A stretch of DNA of 7,560 bases from Planctomycetota bacterium (GTDB lineage Bacteria; Planctomycetota; UBA8108; UBA1146), in NCBI GenBank assembly GCA_002691835.1, contig NZJA01000094.1, forward strand, positions 1 through 7,560. The letters run 5' to 3'. The translations under genes were made by a program, and so were the position numbers. The notes beneath the pieces were generated by a model. The model made no database searches, had not been told where the DNA came from, and was given only the letters and a program-made list of their open reading frames with translations. Positions 1 through 5,684 of this stretch are shown here, one piece after another (the stretch's first letter is position 1; each line of letters starts with the position of its first letter).

Positions 1-773
1 CGACCCCTGCGGCGATCAGCGGCATCGTGCTTCTCACTCTGGCAGTGTTGGGAAGTGTCCTGCAAGGTTGGGGAACAGAAAACAGCGGCCTGCGCGGACT
101 GCTGAAGCGACCCGGTTTCGCCCTTTCCCTGCTGGCAGCCATGACCGCAACCCTTCTCGCCTCACGCCAGCTGAGACATCTGGCGCTGGCTTCCCTGCTT
201 TGGGTTCCGTTGATCGGGGTTCTTTGGGCCACTCTGAATTGGAGAATCTCCCCCCTGCTCCAGAAGGCTGCACTGGCATTCCCGGTTGCTCTGCTGCTCC
301 TGCTCTGCTTCCAGGGCTACCCCGCCGGCATCGATGCTCAGGGGCAATGGCGCTGGCGATCGATCGGTAGCGGCTGGTCACCCCAGACTCCGGTCATCCC
401 CCTCGAGACTCTCGTGAATCAATGGGAAGTCTCAGGTGTCCTCCTGTGTGAATATGAATTTGGCGGATTTGCCAGTTACCTCTCTGGGGGGAGACTGCAA
501 CCGACGATGGATTCCCGCAACACGGTCTATACCCCCGAGTTTTTCCTTGCGCACGAAGCGGCATTACGCGGTGAAAATGAGGAACTCAGGAAAACACTGA
601 CAGAGAAAGCCTCAGCGATTCTGGTTCACCCCGGAAAACCCGGACGACGATCGCTGGAAATGAACCTGAAGCGCTCTCCGAAGTGGGCACTGATCAGCTG
701 GTCTGATTCGGCAAATCTATGGGTCAACAGGTCTGCTGTCCCCGCCAAATATCGATCGGTCTTGCCCAAGTAG
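1..773 (+). CDS. C-terminal part of a multi-spanning membrane protein, glycosyltransferase-like (partial)
   Basis: The reading frame is open from the left edge (first full codon at position 3) to TAG at 771-773, so the N-terminus lies outside the window. The visible part has about four hydrophobic segments (roughly residues 4-24, 38-55, 60-78 and 89-105 of the visible chain). An extracytoplasmic tail of about 140 residues follows. The segment ATLLASRQLRHLALASL and the tail pattern CEYEFGGFASYL, then MDSRNTVYTPEFF, then a hydrophobic strand (ASAILVHP), then W-ALISWSDSANLWVNR, recall bacterial polytopic proteins of the dolichyl-phosphate-mannose-mannosyltransferase type. Those end in N-Y-x-W/F-GGYL, D-x-R-x-x-Y and a W-x-x-x-Y-x-D-x-x-A-x-V-F-V pattern. 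The family call comes from remembered motifs only. The catalytic N-terminal region is not visible, so substrate and activity are unknown. It converges on the FkbM-type gene with a 31-base gap. A GTG at 27 is not taken as the start because it has no ribosome binding site and the frame is open upstream. Confidence 0.7.
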   Translation, partial: TPAAISGIVLLTLAVLGSVLQGWGTENSGLRGLLKRPGFALSLLAAMTATLLASRQLRHLALASLLWVPLIGVLWATLNWRISPLLQKAALAFPVALLLLLCFQGYPAGIDAQGQWRWRSIGSGWSPQTPVIPLETLVNQWEVSGVLLCEYEFGGFASYLSGGRLQPTMDSRNTVYTPEFFLAHEAALRGENEELRKTLTEKASAILVHPGKPGRRSLEMNLKRSPKWALISWSDSANLWVNRSAVPAKYRSVLPK

Positions 774-804
774 CCTCAATCATGATCAACAGGAAAACTC
801 TGGG

Positions 805-1578
805 CTATCCGCGGACAGCCTCAGCTTCCTTGACCGACAAAAACTTTTCTCCGGCACATTTGATCAGGGTTCTCTCCTCGGAATATTCGAAAAAGAGGTC
901 ACTGCACCCGGTGATGATCCGGTCATGGAGTTCTGCATAGACCACCCCCACCTGATTCAGTGATTCGCGATCGTGGGAAAACAGATCGAATTCCCCACCT
1001 TCGATGTCCAATTTCAGAATGCCGATTTCCGAAGGTTTCAGCCCCAGAGATCCCAGAGTGACCGCCGGGACCGAGTGCATCGTCGGCGCATCTGCGTTGT
1101 CGAGTGGGCGATCAACGGCGGTAAATCCCCACTCACCGGTTCCCCGATTTTTCAACTGGACCGGTCCCTTGTCCCGACCGACCAATGCCCCATGAACGAT
1201 GCGAAGGTTATCCATCGTCGACAGATTTTTCTTCAGCAGATCCAGATTCTCAAGGGCGGGTTCAATGACGATGATCTGTGCTTCGGGAAAAAGTCTTCTC
1301 AATGCGAGTGCGGAAAGGCCTGTATATCCTCCCGCATCAACGATGACACCGTCGTAATCTGCGGGACAGGCTCTGCGAAGAATTTCAAACTCTCCATACA
1401 GACACCCCATCGCAACATAGAGATCAGGACTCCCCTTGCGAATCCACACCGGAATCCCATTGATGCGGATCTGGATCAACTGCCCCTTGCTTGTAAAAAA
1501 GTATCGGACCCAATCTTTGGGACTGACACTTTTCTGAAAGAGGTAGTTTTTGAAAACCTGCAGAATCACCCGGATCAC
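805..1578 (-). CDS. FkbM family SAM-dependent methyltransferase
   Basis: A 257-residue protein with a class I methyltransferase fold of the FkbM type. Motif I is VDAGGYTG (residues 80-87), which binds S-adenosylmethionine. IEP at 105-107 is the end of the second strand. KLDIEGGE at 189-196 is the FkbM signature, and YAELHD (214-219) is the next strand. Family members usually O-methylate sugars of polysaccharides, lipopolysaccharide or natural products; the substrate here is unknown. The start is GTG at 1576-1578, supported by a GGGGAG ribosome binding site 6 bases upstream (1585-1590). It follows the lipoprotein gene on the same strand after 66 bases and may be co-transcribed with it. The stop is TAG at 805-807, facing the membrane-protein gene. 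The pairing with a glycosyltransferase-like gene fits a surface-glycan role, but the two genes are not in one operon. Confidence 0.88.
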   Translation of the reverse strand: MIRVILQVFKNYLFQKSVSPKDWVRYFFTSKGQLIQIRINGIPVWIRKGSPDLYVAMGCLYGEFEILRRACPADYDGVIVDAGGYTGLSALALRRLFPEAQIIVIEPALENLDLLKKNLSTMDNLRIVHGALVGRDKGPVQLKNRGTGEWGFTAVDRPLDNADAPTMHSVPAVTLGSLGLKPSEIGILKLDIEGGEFDLFSHDRESLNQVGVVYAELHDRIITGCSDLFFEYSEERTLIKCAGEKFLSVKEAEAVRG

Positions 1579-1644
1579 CGGTTGCTCCCCTTACCACAAA
1601 TGCAAGGCATGAACTGAATCTTCAAGCCTTTCAAAATAGAAATT

Positions 1645-1950
1645 CTAATCTTCGATCTCGCTTCGGAAGACCAAAAATCCATCGACATAAATATCAACTT
1701 CTTCATTGGTGTATTCATACCTGACCTGTTGATTGACCTCACTCTGGGTATGGCGGATCCGTTTCGCATCCAGCTTCAGGACCCCTTTTTCGTAGGACAG
1801 GACTCGGTCTCTCCCCAGATTTTGTTTCCAGGCTGGCTGATTCGGGCCGATTTCCATCGTTCCGAAACCCTTGGAATACAGTTCGGCATTGCAGGAGCAC
1901 AAAAACAGCAAACTTAACAGTATGAAATTTCTCAATCCACCAGACTTCAT
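1645..1950 (-). CDS. Small predicted lipoprotein of unknown function
   Basis: A 101-residue protein with a short basic N-terminus (MKSGGLR), a hydrophobic stretch (NFILLSLLF) and the lipobox L-C-S-C. The predicted signal peptidase II cleavage is before Cys20, leaving a lipidated mature protein of about 80 residues with Asn at position +2. The rest is polar and strand-rich (KGVLKLDAKRI, VDIYVDGFLVFRSEI) with no family that I recognise. The ATG at 1948-1950 has a GGAG site 6 bases upstream. A candidate extended -10 promoter lies just upstream at 1989-1997. The gene follows the GGDEF gene after 64 bases and precedes the FkbM methyltransferase gene. The lipoprotein call rests on the signal sequence and is fairly sure; a function cannot be given. 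Confidence 0.72.
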   Translation of the reverse strand: MKSGGLRNFILLSLLFLCSCNAELYSKGFGTMEIGPNQPAWKQNLGRDRVLSYEKGVLKLDAKRIRHTQSEVNQQVRYEYTNEEVDIYVDGFLVFRSEIED

Positions 1951-1988
1951 CCCTGACTCCTGATCTGCGGGCCTGACAATTGGGAGAG

Positions 1989-1997
1989 ATGATAACA
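1989..1997 (-). promoter_or_regulatory. Candidate extended -10 promoter for the lipoprotein gene
   Basis: On the minus strand the sequence reads TGTTATCAT, one mismatch from the extended -10 consensus TGnTATAAT. No good -35 element is seen. Transcription would start near 1982, giving a leader of about 31 bases before the ATG at 1950. A chance match cannot be excluded. Confidence 0.3.
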
Positions 1998-2014
1998 GGG
2001 CGAAATCGTGAAGG

Positions 2015-2914
2015 CTAATCAGTCACCGAACCCGACTGAGATGGATCTGGAGTATCCTTGACGGGCAGATAACCTTCAGCATCACGGCCCGCTCCCTTGG
2101 CACTGCGTAACGCCTCACTCGCTTCAGACACCAGGTCCTGAATCGTCCGGCCTTGCCCAGGATATCCGCTAAGACCGATAGAGAGACTTGTATGAATCGC
2201 AGTTCCGTCGCCCAGAATCACCGCTTTTTCACGAACATCCTTGCGCAATCTTCGTGTCAGAATCAGAGCATCTTCCGGTGCAGTTTCCGGCAACACCATC
2301 AACCATTCATCGCCCCCCCAACGACCCAAGGTGTCTGTCTCACGAATAGCCGCTGCCAATCTTTGTGATACTTCCTGCAGAACCATATCACCGGCGATAT
2401 GACCATGGCCGTCATTGATGGATTTAAAGAGATCCAGATCGATCATCAATACCGTGAACTTGCCGCCATAGCGGCGAGCGCGCTTCAGTTCCCGTCGAAG
2501 GATCTCATCCAGCTGTCGACGATTGGGTAATTGGGTCAAAGGATCCAGAGTGACCTGTTTGAGCATCTCAGTCAGGGGTTCTCTGGAGATCAGTCGCGGG
2601 GCTTCCAGAACCTGGCGATCGTGAATCAGGTAATCGGCAGCAGCCACCCTGACTCCCACCGTCCGGCCGAGAGCCCGCTCCATCTCTTTCTTGTGTTGGA
2701 CGATCCCCCGCCAAAGATCTCTGGCGCGCTCAGGGTCATGGCGTTCATGGGTCAATAATTCGAGGAGATCTGCATGGTAGTCCTGTTCGAGAGGACCGAG
2801 CAGCCTTGAGAGAATCTCAAGACGAGAGTCATCGAGAGTCTGATCTCCGGCGAGAAGCGCCAGTATATCGACTCCTTGGGCTTCCATATCGCGGAACCGC
2901 TGTAGATAGGACAT
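2015..2914 (-). CDS. GGDEF-domain diguanylate cyclase
   Basis: A 299-residue soluble protein predicted to make cyclic di-GMP from two GTP. The N-terminal ~120 residues look helical and match no sensor domain I recognise. The C-terminal GGDEF domain starts at DPLTQLPNR (124-132). It continues through the metal-binding strand MIDLDLFKSINDGHGH (Asp159) and the signature GGDEW (200-204). The usual fifth residue Phe is Trp, but the catalytic Asp-Glu pair is intact. The product-inhibition I-site RETD (191-194) sits exactly five residues before GGDEW. There are no membrane segments. The start is ATG at 2912-2914, because GGAGGT lies 6 bases upstream. A GTG at 2930-2932 in the same frame would add six residues but lies inside a hairpin with no ribosome binding site. 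The gene follows the receiver-domain gene after 71 bases. That spacer carries a hairpin covering the ribosome binding site and a candidate promoter, both listed separately. Confidence 0.93.
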   Translation of the reverse strand: MSYLQRFRDMEAQGVDILALLAGDQTLDDSRLEILSRLLGPLEQDYHADLLELLTHERHDPERARDLWRGIVQHKKEMERALGRTVGVRVAAADYLIHDRQVLEAPRLISREPLTEMLKQVTLDPLTQLPNRRQLDEILRRELKRARRYGGKFTVLMIDLDLFKSINDGHGHIAGDMVLQEVSQRLAAAIRETDTLGRWGGDEWLMVLPETAPEDALILTRRLRKDVREKAVILGDGTAIHTSLSIGLSGYPGQGRTIQDLVSEASEALRSAKGAGRDAEGYLPVKDTPDPSQSGSVTD

Positions 2915-2915
2915 C

Positions 2916-2949
2916 AAAAAACCTCCGGGCACATCAGTGCGTCCGGAGG
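2916..2949 (-). terminator. Terminator-like hairpin whose 3' arm contains the GGDEF gene's ribosome binding site
   Basis: On the minus strand CCTCCGG (2949-2943) pairs with CCGGAGG (2928-2922). Inside this, GCAC (2940-2937) pairs with GTGC (2932-2929) around a TGAT loop, with a two-base AC bulge between the two helices. Six T's follow at 2921-2916, the classical layout of a factor-independent terminator for the receiver gene ending at 2986. The 3' arm plus first T forms GGAGGT, the Shine-Dalgarno of the GGDEF gene, 6 bases before its ATG. The same structure could therefore stop read-through and hide the ribosome binding site in any transcript that does read through. Confidence 0.75.
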
Positions 2950-2951
2950 CT

Positions 2952-2960
2952 ATTCTATCA
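2952..2960 (-). promoter_or_regulatory. Candidate extended -10 promoter for the GGDEF gene
   Basis: On the minus strand the sequence reads TGATAGAAT, one mismatch from TGnTATAAT. A -35 element is weak at best (CTGTCG at 17-bp spacing). The expected start is near 2945-2942, inside the 5' arm of the hairpin at 2949-2943, so transcripts from here would lack part of that arm and leave the ribosome binding site free. Confidence 0.4.
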
Positions 2961-2985
2961 TTCTTGTCGTCGACCGACAGCAGGA

Positions 2986-3369
2986 TCAGCCGCTGACTTC
3001 GGTGGTTTCCCGCTCACTCCAGGTATTGACCGTCTCGAGCAATTGGTGACCATCCAGGTCGACATGGATCACTTCCAGACCCTGACGGCTTCGGAGACTG
3101 CGGCGGAGTCCGGTGTTTTCACTCCCGAGGACGATGAGCGGTGCGTTCAGCCCCCGATCCAACTGGAAGTCGACCAGATCGAACTCTTCGTTCATGCAGA
3201 CGCGGGCATCGACAATCAAAAGACTGTAGCTTCGCTCCACGAGAACTTCTCTCGCCATCTCGAGTTCGGTACAGACGTCGATATCATGACGCTCAAACTC
3301 AAAGATGTTTCGGATGGCGTAAGCAGCATCCCGGTCGAGTCCCATGACGAGTATTCTTTGGCGTTGCAT
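2986..3369 (-). CDS. Stand-alone degenerate response-regulator receiver domain
   Basis: A 127-residue protein with the length and alternating strand/helix pattern of a CheY-like receiver. RILVMGLDRDAA is strand 1 (residues 5-16), LLIVDAR is strand 3 with Asp54 in the phospho-acceptor position, and APLIVLGSE (76-84) is strand 4. EVIHVDLDGHQLLETV (99-114) stands where the usual K-P-F loop should be. Several active-site residues are missing: the acidic pair after strand 1 is Gly-Leu (only a later Asp12 remains), the Thr/Ser after strand 4 is Gly followed by Ser, and the conserved Lys of strand 5 is absent. Normal Mg-dependent phosphorylation is therefore doubtful, and it may be a pseudo-receiver used as a protein-interaction module. 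The start is ATG at 3367-3369 with AAGGGG about 8 bases upstream. It lies between accD and the GGDEF gene, suggesting partnership with the cyclase. The receiver call rests on pattern only. Confidence 0.7.
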   Translation of the reverse strand: MQRQRILVMGLDRDAAYAIRNIFEFERHDIDVCTELEMAREVLVERSYSLLIVDARVCMNEEFDLVDFQLDRGLNAPLIVLGSENTGLRRSLRSRQGLEVIHVDLDGHQLLETVNTWSERETTEVSG

Positions 3370-3470
3370 GTCGGTTTCCCCTTCTGCTGGCGGGCACTCT
3401 ATTGCCCATGAACCATACTTCGGTCAGGAAACCGCAAAACTTGAGAAAAAACGCGAATTCGGCTCAGGAA

Positions 3471-4313
3471 TCAGACTTCTTGGCAAAAATAGGCCAACAA
3501 ACGAATCAGGGTGCTACGCATCTCCTGACGGTCGACCACCTGATCAATAAACCCATGATCGAGATTGAATTCTGAAGACTGGAATCCTTCAGGTAGATCC
3601 GCGTTGATGGTCTGCTTGATCACCGTAGGACCTGCGAAGCCGATCAGGGCCTTTGGCTCAGCAAGGATCACGTCGCCGAGAGCTGCGAAACTTGCCATCG
3701 CTCCCCCCATCGTCGGGTTGGTCAGAATGCTGATGAAAAGCCCTCCCGCTTCGTGCAGTCGCTGAATCGCTGCAGAAGTTTTGGCCATCTGCATCAACGA
3801 GAACATGCCCTCGTCCATGCGCGCTCCACCCCCTGATCCGCTAACGAAAATAAAGGGGCGTCCTTCCTCCCGAGCAAATTCGATGCTTTGTGCAATCTTC
3901 TGTCCAACCACGGATCCCATCGATCCCATCAGGAATCGGGAATCACTGACTCCGATCACCACAGGAACTTCACCGATCTCTGCACGTCCAACGATACAAG
4001 CTTCCTTGAGTCCGGTTTTTTCCCGAGTCTCGCGAACCCGCTCTTCATAAGATCTGCGGGCGACAAAACCGAGGGGGTCAGCCGGTGAAAGATCCGCCAA
4101 AAACTCAACAAAGGTGTCTGGATCACAGAGATTGCGAATGCGCTCATCGCTAGAAATCTGGAAGTGGTAGTCACACTCGGGACAAACGTTACCCCGCTCC
4201 ACCACCAAATTCTTGTAGATCATCTTGGTGCAACCGGGGCAGCGAGTCCAAAGCCCTCCTGGCATATCCCGACGACGAGAAGGACGATTCTCCGAACGTG
4301 CTGAATCACTCAT
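3471..4313 (-). CDS. accD: Acetyl-CoA carboxylase carboxyltransferase subunit beta
   Basis: A 280-residue protein, normal length for the family. AccD with AccA transfers the carboxyl group from carboxybiotin to acetyl-CoA, making malonyl-CoA for fatty-acid synthesis in the cytoplasm. The N-terminal zinc ribbon has CPGC (Cys25, Cys28) and CPEC (Cys44, Cys47). The crotonase-fold domain shows SDSRFLMGSMGSVVGQKI (123-140), GGGARMDEGMFSLMQMAKTSAA (161-182), LTNPTMGGAMASFA (197-210) and AEPKALIGFAGPTVI (218-232), then GFQSSEF, all typical of AccD. One oddity: the oxyanion loop reads SGSGGGARM where E. coli AccD has SASGGARM, apparently one extra Gly. The ATG at 4311-4313 overlaps the rpe stop as ATGA, with GGGGAG about 9 bases upstream, indicating translational coupling. 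accA is not in the window. No convincing terminator follows; a T6 tract at 3446-3451 lacks a good stem before it. Confidence 0.97.
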   Translation of the reverse strand: MSDSARSENRPSRRRDMPGGLWTRCPGCTKMIYKNLVVERGNVCPECDYHFQISSDERIRNLCDPDTFVEFLADLSPADPLGFVARRSYEERVRETREKTGLKEACIVGRAEIGEVPVVIGVSDSRFLMGSMGSVVGQKIAQSIEFAREEGRPFIFVSGSGGGARMDEGMFSLMQMAKTSAAIQRLHEAGGLFISILTNPTMGGAMASFAALGDVILAEPKALIGFAGPTVIKQTINADLPEGFQSSEFNLDHGFIDQVVDRQEMRSTLIRLLAYFCQEV

Positions 4314-5059
4314 ACCGTCGGTCTCCCCTCACAGATCACTTCCTTGAGTGCTACGACATTTGCGGTGACATCGTCTCCTTTGAAGACTGCACTTCCGGCG
4401 ACAAATACATTTGCTCCGGCATCTCTCGCTTCTGGCAGTGTCTCAACCGTGATCCCGCCATCGACCTGAACTTCGAGGCCCGGTGCGGCAACCTCTCGAA
4501 TCGCTGCGATTTTTTTCAACGGCTCAACCATAAAAGATTGGCCTCCAAAACCGGGTTCAACCGTCATGACGAGAACCATGTCACACTCGGAAACATAAGG
4601 GAGAATCTCTTCCACCGGAGTCAGCGGACGAATCGCCAGTCCTCCGAGTCTTCCTGCCTGGTGTAACTGATCGAGAATCGGCCTTGGATCTTTTCCTGTC
4701 TCGATGTGAAAAGTGACCATATCTGATCCAGCATCGATGAAATCACTCATGTAGCGGTCGGGTTCATCAATCATCAAATGAACATCGAGAAAACCATCCG
4801 TGGCCTGACGCAAGGATTTGACCACCGGTGCGCCAATGGTCAGATTGGGAACGAAATGGCCATCCATGACATCGACATGGATCCAGTCCGCTCCAGCCTC
4901 GATCACGTGATCCACGTCTCGGGCCAGGCGACTGAAGTCGGAGGAAAGAATACTGGGAGCCAGACGACCACGGGCCGGCTGATCCCCACGGGGATCGACC
5001 CCATGGTGCTCGCGGCGGGCTCCGAAGTCAGACAGTGATACCGGATGATCAGAGGACAT
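4310..5059 (-). CDS. rpe: Ribulose-phosphate 3-epimerase
   Basis: This enzyme interconverts D-ribulose 5-phosphate and D-xylulose 5-phosphate in the pentose phosphate pathway or Calvin cycle. The (beta/alpha)8 barrel motifs are all present: APSILSSDF (34-42), HVDVMDGHFVPNLTIG (61-76, with metal ligands His61 and Asp63), DVHLMI (92-97, His94), MTVEPGFGGQSF (165-176), VQVDGGI (197-203, catalytic Asp200) and VAGSAVF (220-226). With the start at ATG 5057-5059 (AAGGA 5 bases upstream) the protein is 249 residues. That includes an N-terminal extension of about 30 polar, charged residues before the usual start of the family near APSIL. The frame stays open further upstream to 5275, but that part overlaps the pilin gene and its hairpin and is not protein-like. 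The stop TGA overlaps the accD ATG (ATGA), so the two are co-translated. A candidate promoter and a 5' hairpin lie in the 98-base leader. Confidence 0.96.
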   Translation of the reverse strand: MSSDHPVSLSDFGARREHHGVDPRGDQPARGRLAPSILSSDFSRLARDVDHVIEAGADWIHVDVMDGHFVPNLTIGAPVVKSLRQATDGFLDVHLMIDEPDRYMSDFIDAGSDMVTFHIETGKDPRPILDQLHQAGRLGGLAIRPLTPVEEILPYVSECDMVLVMTVEPGFGGQSFMVEPLKKIAAIREVAAPGLEVQVDGGITVETLPEARDAGANVFVAGSAVFKGDDVTANVVALKEVICEGRPTV

Positions 5060-5071
5060 GCAGATCCTTCC

Positions 5072-5092
5072 CGGGTCACCTCTTGTGACCCG
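5072..5092 (-). other. 8-bp hairpin in the rpe leader
   Basis: A perfect inverted repeat: CGGGTCAC (5092-5085 on the minus strand), loop AAGAG, GTGACCCG (5079-5072). It sits just upstream of the rpe ribosome binding site (AAGGA, 5065-5069). If transcription starts near 5091, as the candidate promoter predicts, the mRNA would begin with this stem, an arrangement known to stabilise some bacterial mRNAs. No T-run follows, so it is not called a terminator. Confidence 0.5.
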
Positions 5093-5097
5093 AAAGC

Positions 5098-5125
5098 ATC
5101 GTAGACCCCCACCCCGGCGAGTCAA
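5098..5125 (-). promoter_or_regulatory. Candidate sigma-70-type promoter for rpe-accD
   Basis: The minus strand has TTGACT (5125-5120), a 16-bp spacer and TACGAT (5103-5098): 5 of 6 matches to the -35 consensus and 4 of 6 to the -10. The expected start is near 5091, giving a leader of about 32 bases. The -35 lies directly after the hairpin that follows the pilin gene. Confidence 0.4.
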
Positions 5126-5126
5126 C

Positions 5127-5150
5127 GGAGCCGCAAAACTCTGCGGCTCC
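5127..5150 (-). terminator. 9-bp hairpin after the second pilin gene
   Basis: On the minus strand GGAGCCGCA (5150-5142), loop GAGTTT, TGCGGCTCC (5135-5127) lies 7 bases after the pilin stop codon. The stem is strong and GC-rich but no T-run follows on either strand. It is either a weak or Rho-assisted terminator or a 3'-end stabilising structure for the pilin mRNA. Confidence 0.55.
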
Positions 5151-5157
5151 TCCAAAC

Positions 5158-5583
5158 CTAGCCGACGGGGTTGTCGGTGGGTCCTGCAGCTCCGGAAGCG
5201 GACTGGCGAATCACGCCAGTTTCGTCGACATAGAAAAAACGCGTCCCATTTGCTGAGACCGGGTCGGCATTGCATTCAAAAGTACTCTGCTGACCCGAAA
5301 GCTCGAAGTTGTAGCCATTTCTCAAACCATTGGCCAACTCCGAATCAACCAGAGCAGGATCAACAGCCGCAAGATCTTGCAGAGTCGTCGGATAACTTCC
5401 CTGACGAAGGCGGTATTGTTCTGCAGCAGTCGACAGCGTCCTCATGGAGCCGATAGCAGCGGCTTCGCGTCCACCATTCATACTGATCAGAAGATTGGGA
5501 ATCGCAATACCAGCGATGATTCCCAAGACCGCAATCACGATCATTAACTCGAGTAGTGTGAAACCGTTCTCTAATCTCTTCAT
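5158..5583 (-). CDS. Type IV pilin-like protein (prepilin-type N-terminal methylation signal), second of a pair
   Basis: A 141-residue prepilin. The short leader MKRLENG is followed by FTLLELMIVIAVLGIIAGIA. Prepilin peptidase should cut after Gly7, giving N-terminal Phe and the conserved Glu at mature position 5 (Glu12 of the precursor), then a hydrophobic helix that anchors the subunit and packs into the pilus core. The helix continues into GGREAAAIGSMRTLSTAAEQYR, then YPTTLQDL and a small strand-rich globular part ending RFFYVDETGVIRQSAS. It has one Cys (Cys104), so no internal disulphide is expected. ATG at 5581-5583 has GAGGA 8 bases upstream. It is paralogous to the upstream pilin, separated by 101 bases that hold a strong hairpin. 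It could be a minor pilin, pseudopilin or second major pilin; sequence alone does not decide. Confidence 0.92.
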   Translation of the reverse strand: MKRLENGFTLLELMIVIAVLGIIAGIAIPNLLISMNGGREAAAIGSMRTLSTAAEQYRLRQGSYPTTLQDLAAVDPALVDSELANGLRNGYNFELSGQQSTFECNADPVSANGTRFFYVDETGVIRQSASGAAGPTDNPVG

Positions 5584-5634
5584 GATATCTTCCTCATCCC
5601 TGAATACGTTGATCGAATCTGAAGATGGAGAGAA

Positions 5635-5663
5635 GGGGAGGAACTGCCCTGCAGTCCCTCCCC
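5635..5663 (-). terminator. Strong 13-bp intergenic hairpin between the two pilin genes (attenuator-like)
   Basis: On the minus strand GGGGAGGGACTGC (5663-5651) pairs fully with GCAGTTCCTCCCC (5647-5635), with one G-U pair and an AGG loop. It begins 21 bases after the first pilin's stop. What follows (TTCTCTCC) is pyrimidine-rich but not a good T-run, so it may be a partial terminator, or a barrier protecting the 3' end of the first pilin mRNA. Either would lower expression of the second pilin relative to the first. Confidence 0.65.
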
Positions 5664-5684
5664 GATCTCCGAGACAGGTCTTGG

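Noticed and set aside
973..1617. Long + strand open frame (214 codons) opposite the FkbM gene
   Set aside because: It is antisense to a clear methyltransferase gene, with low-complexity, non-protein-like composition and no ribosome binding site. The same applies to other antisense frames over accD, rpe, the pilins and recJ.
2930..2932. GTG as the start of the GGDEF gene, six codons upstream
   Set aside because: It lies inside the hairpin and has no ribosome binding site. The ATG at 2912-2914 has GGAGGT at ideal distance, and that GGAGGT would otherwise be coding.
3392..3407. GGGCA/TGCCC hairpin in the receiver-gene leader
   Set aside because: Only 5 bp with a 6-base loop and no T-run or overlap with the ribosome binding site. 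It is compatible with chance.
3446..3461. T6 tract after accD on the minus strand as an intrinsic terminator
   Set aside because: The bases before it contain only a loopless CGAATTCG palindrome, which cannot form a terminator stem.
5060..5275. Extension of rpe to an ATG at 5275 (321 residues)
   Set aside because: The extra residues are Arg/Cys-rich and not protein-like. They overlap the pilin gene on the same strand in another frame, and cross a strong hairpin.
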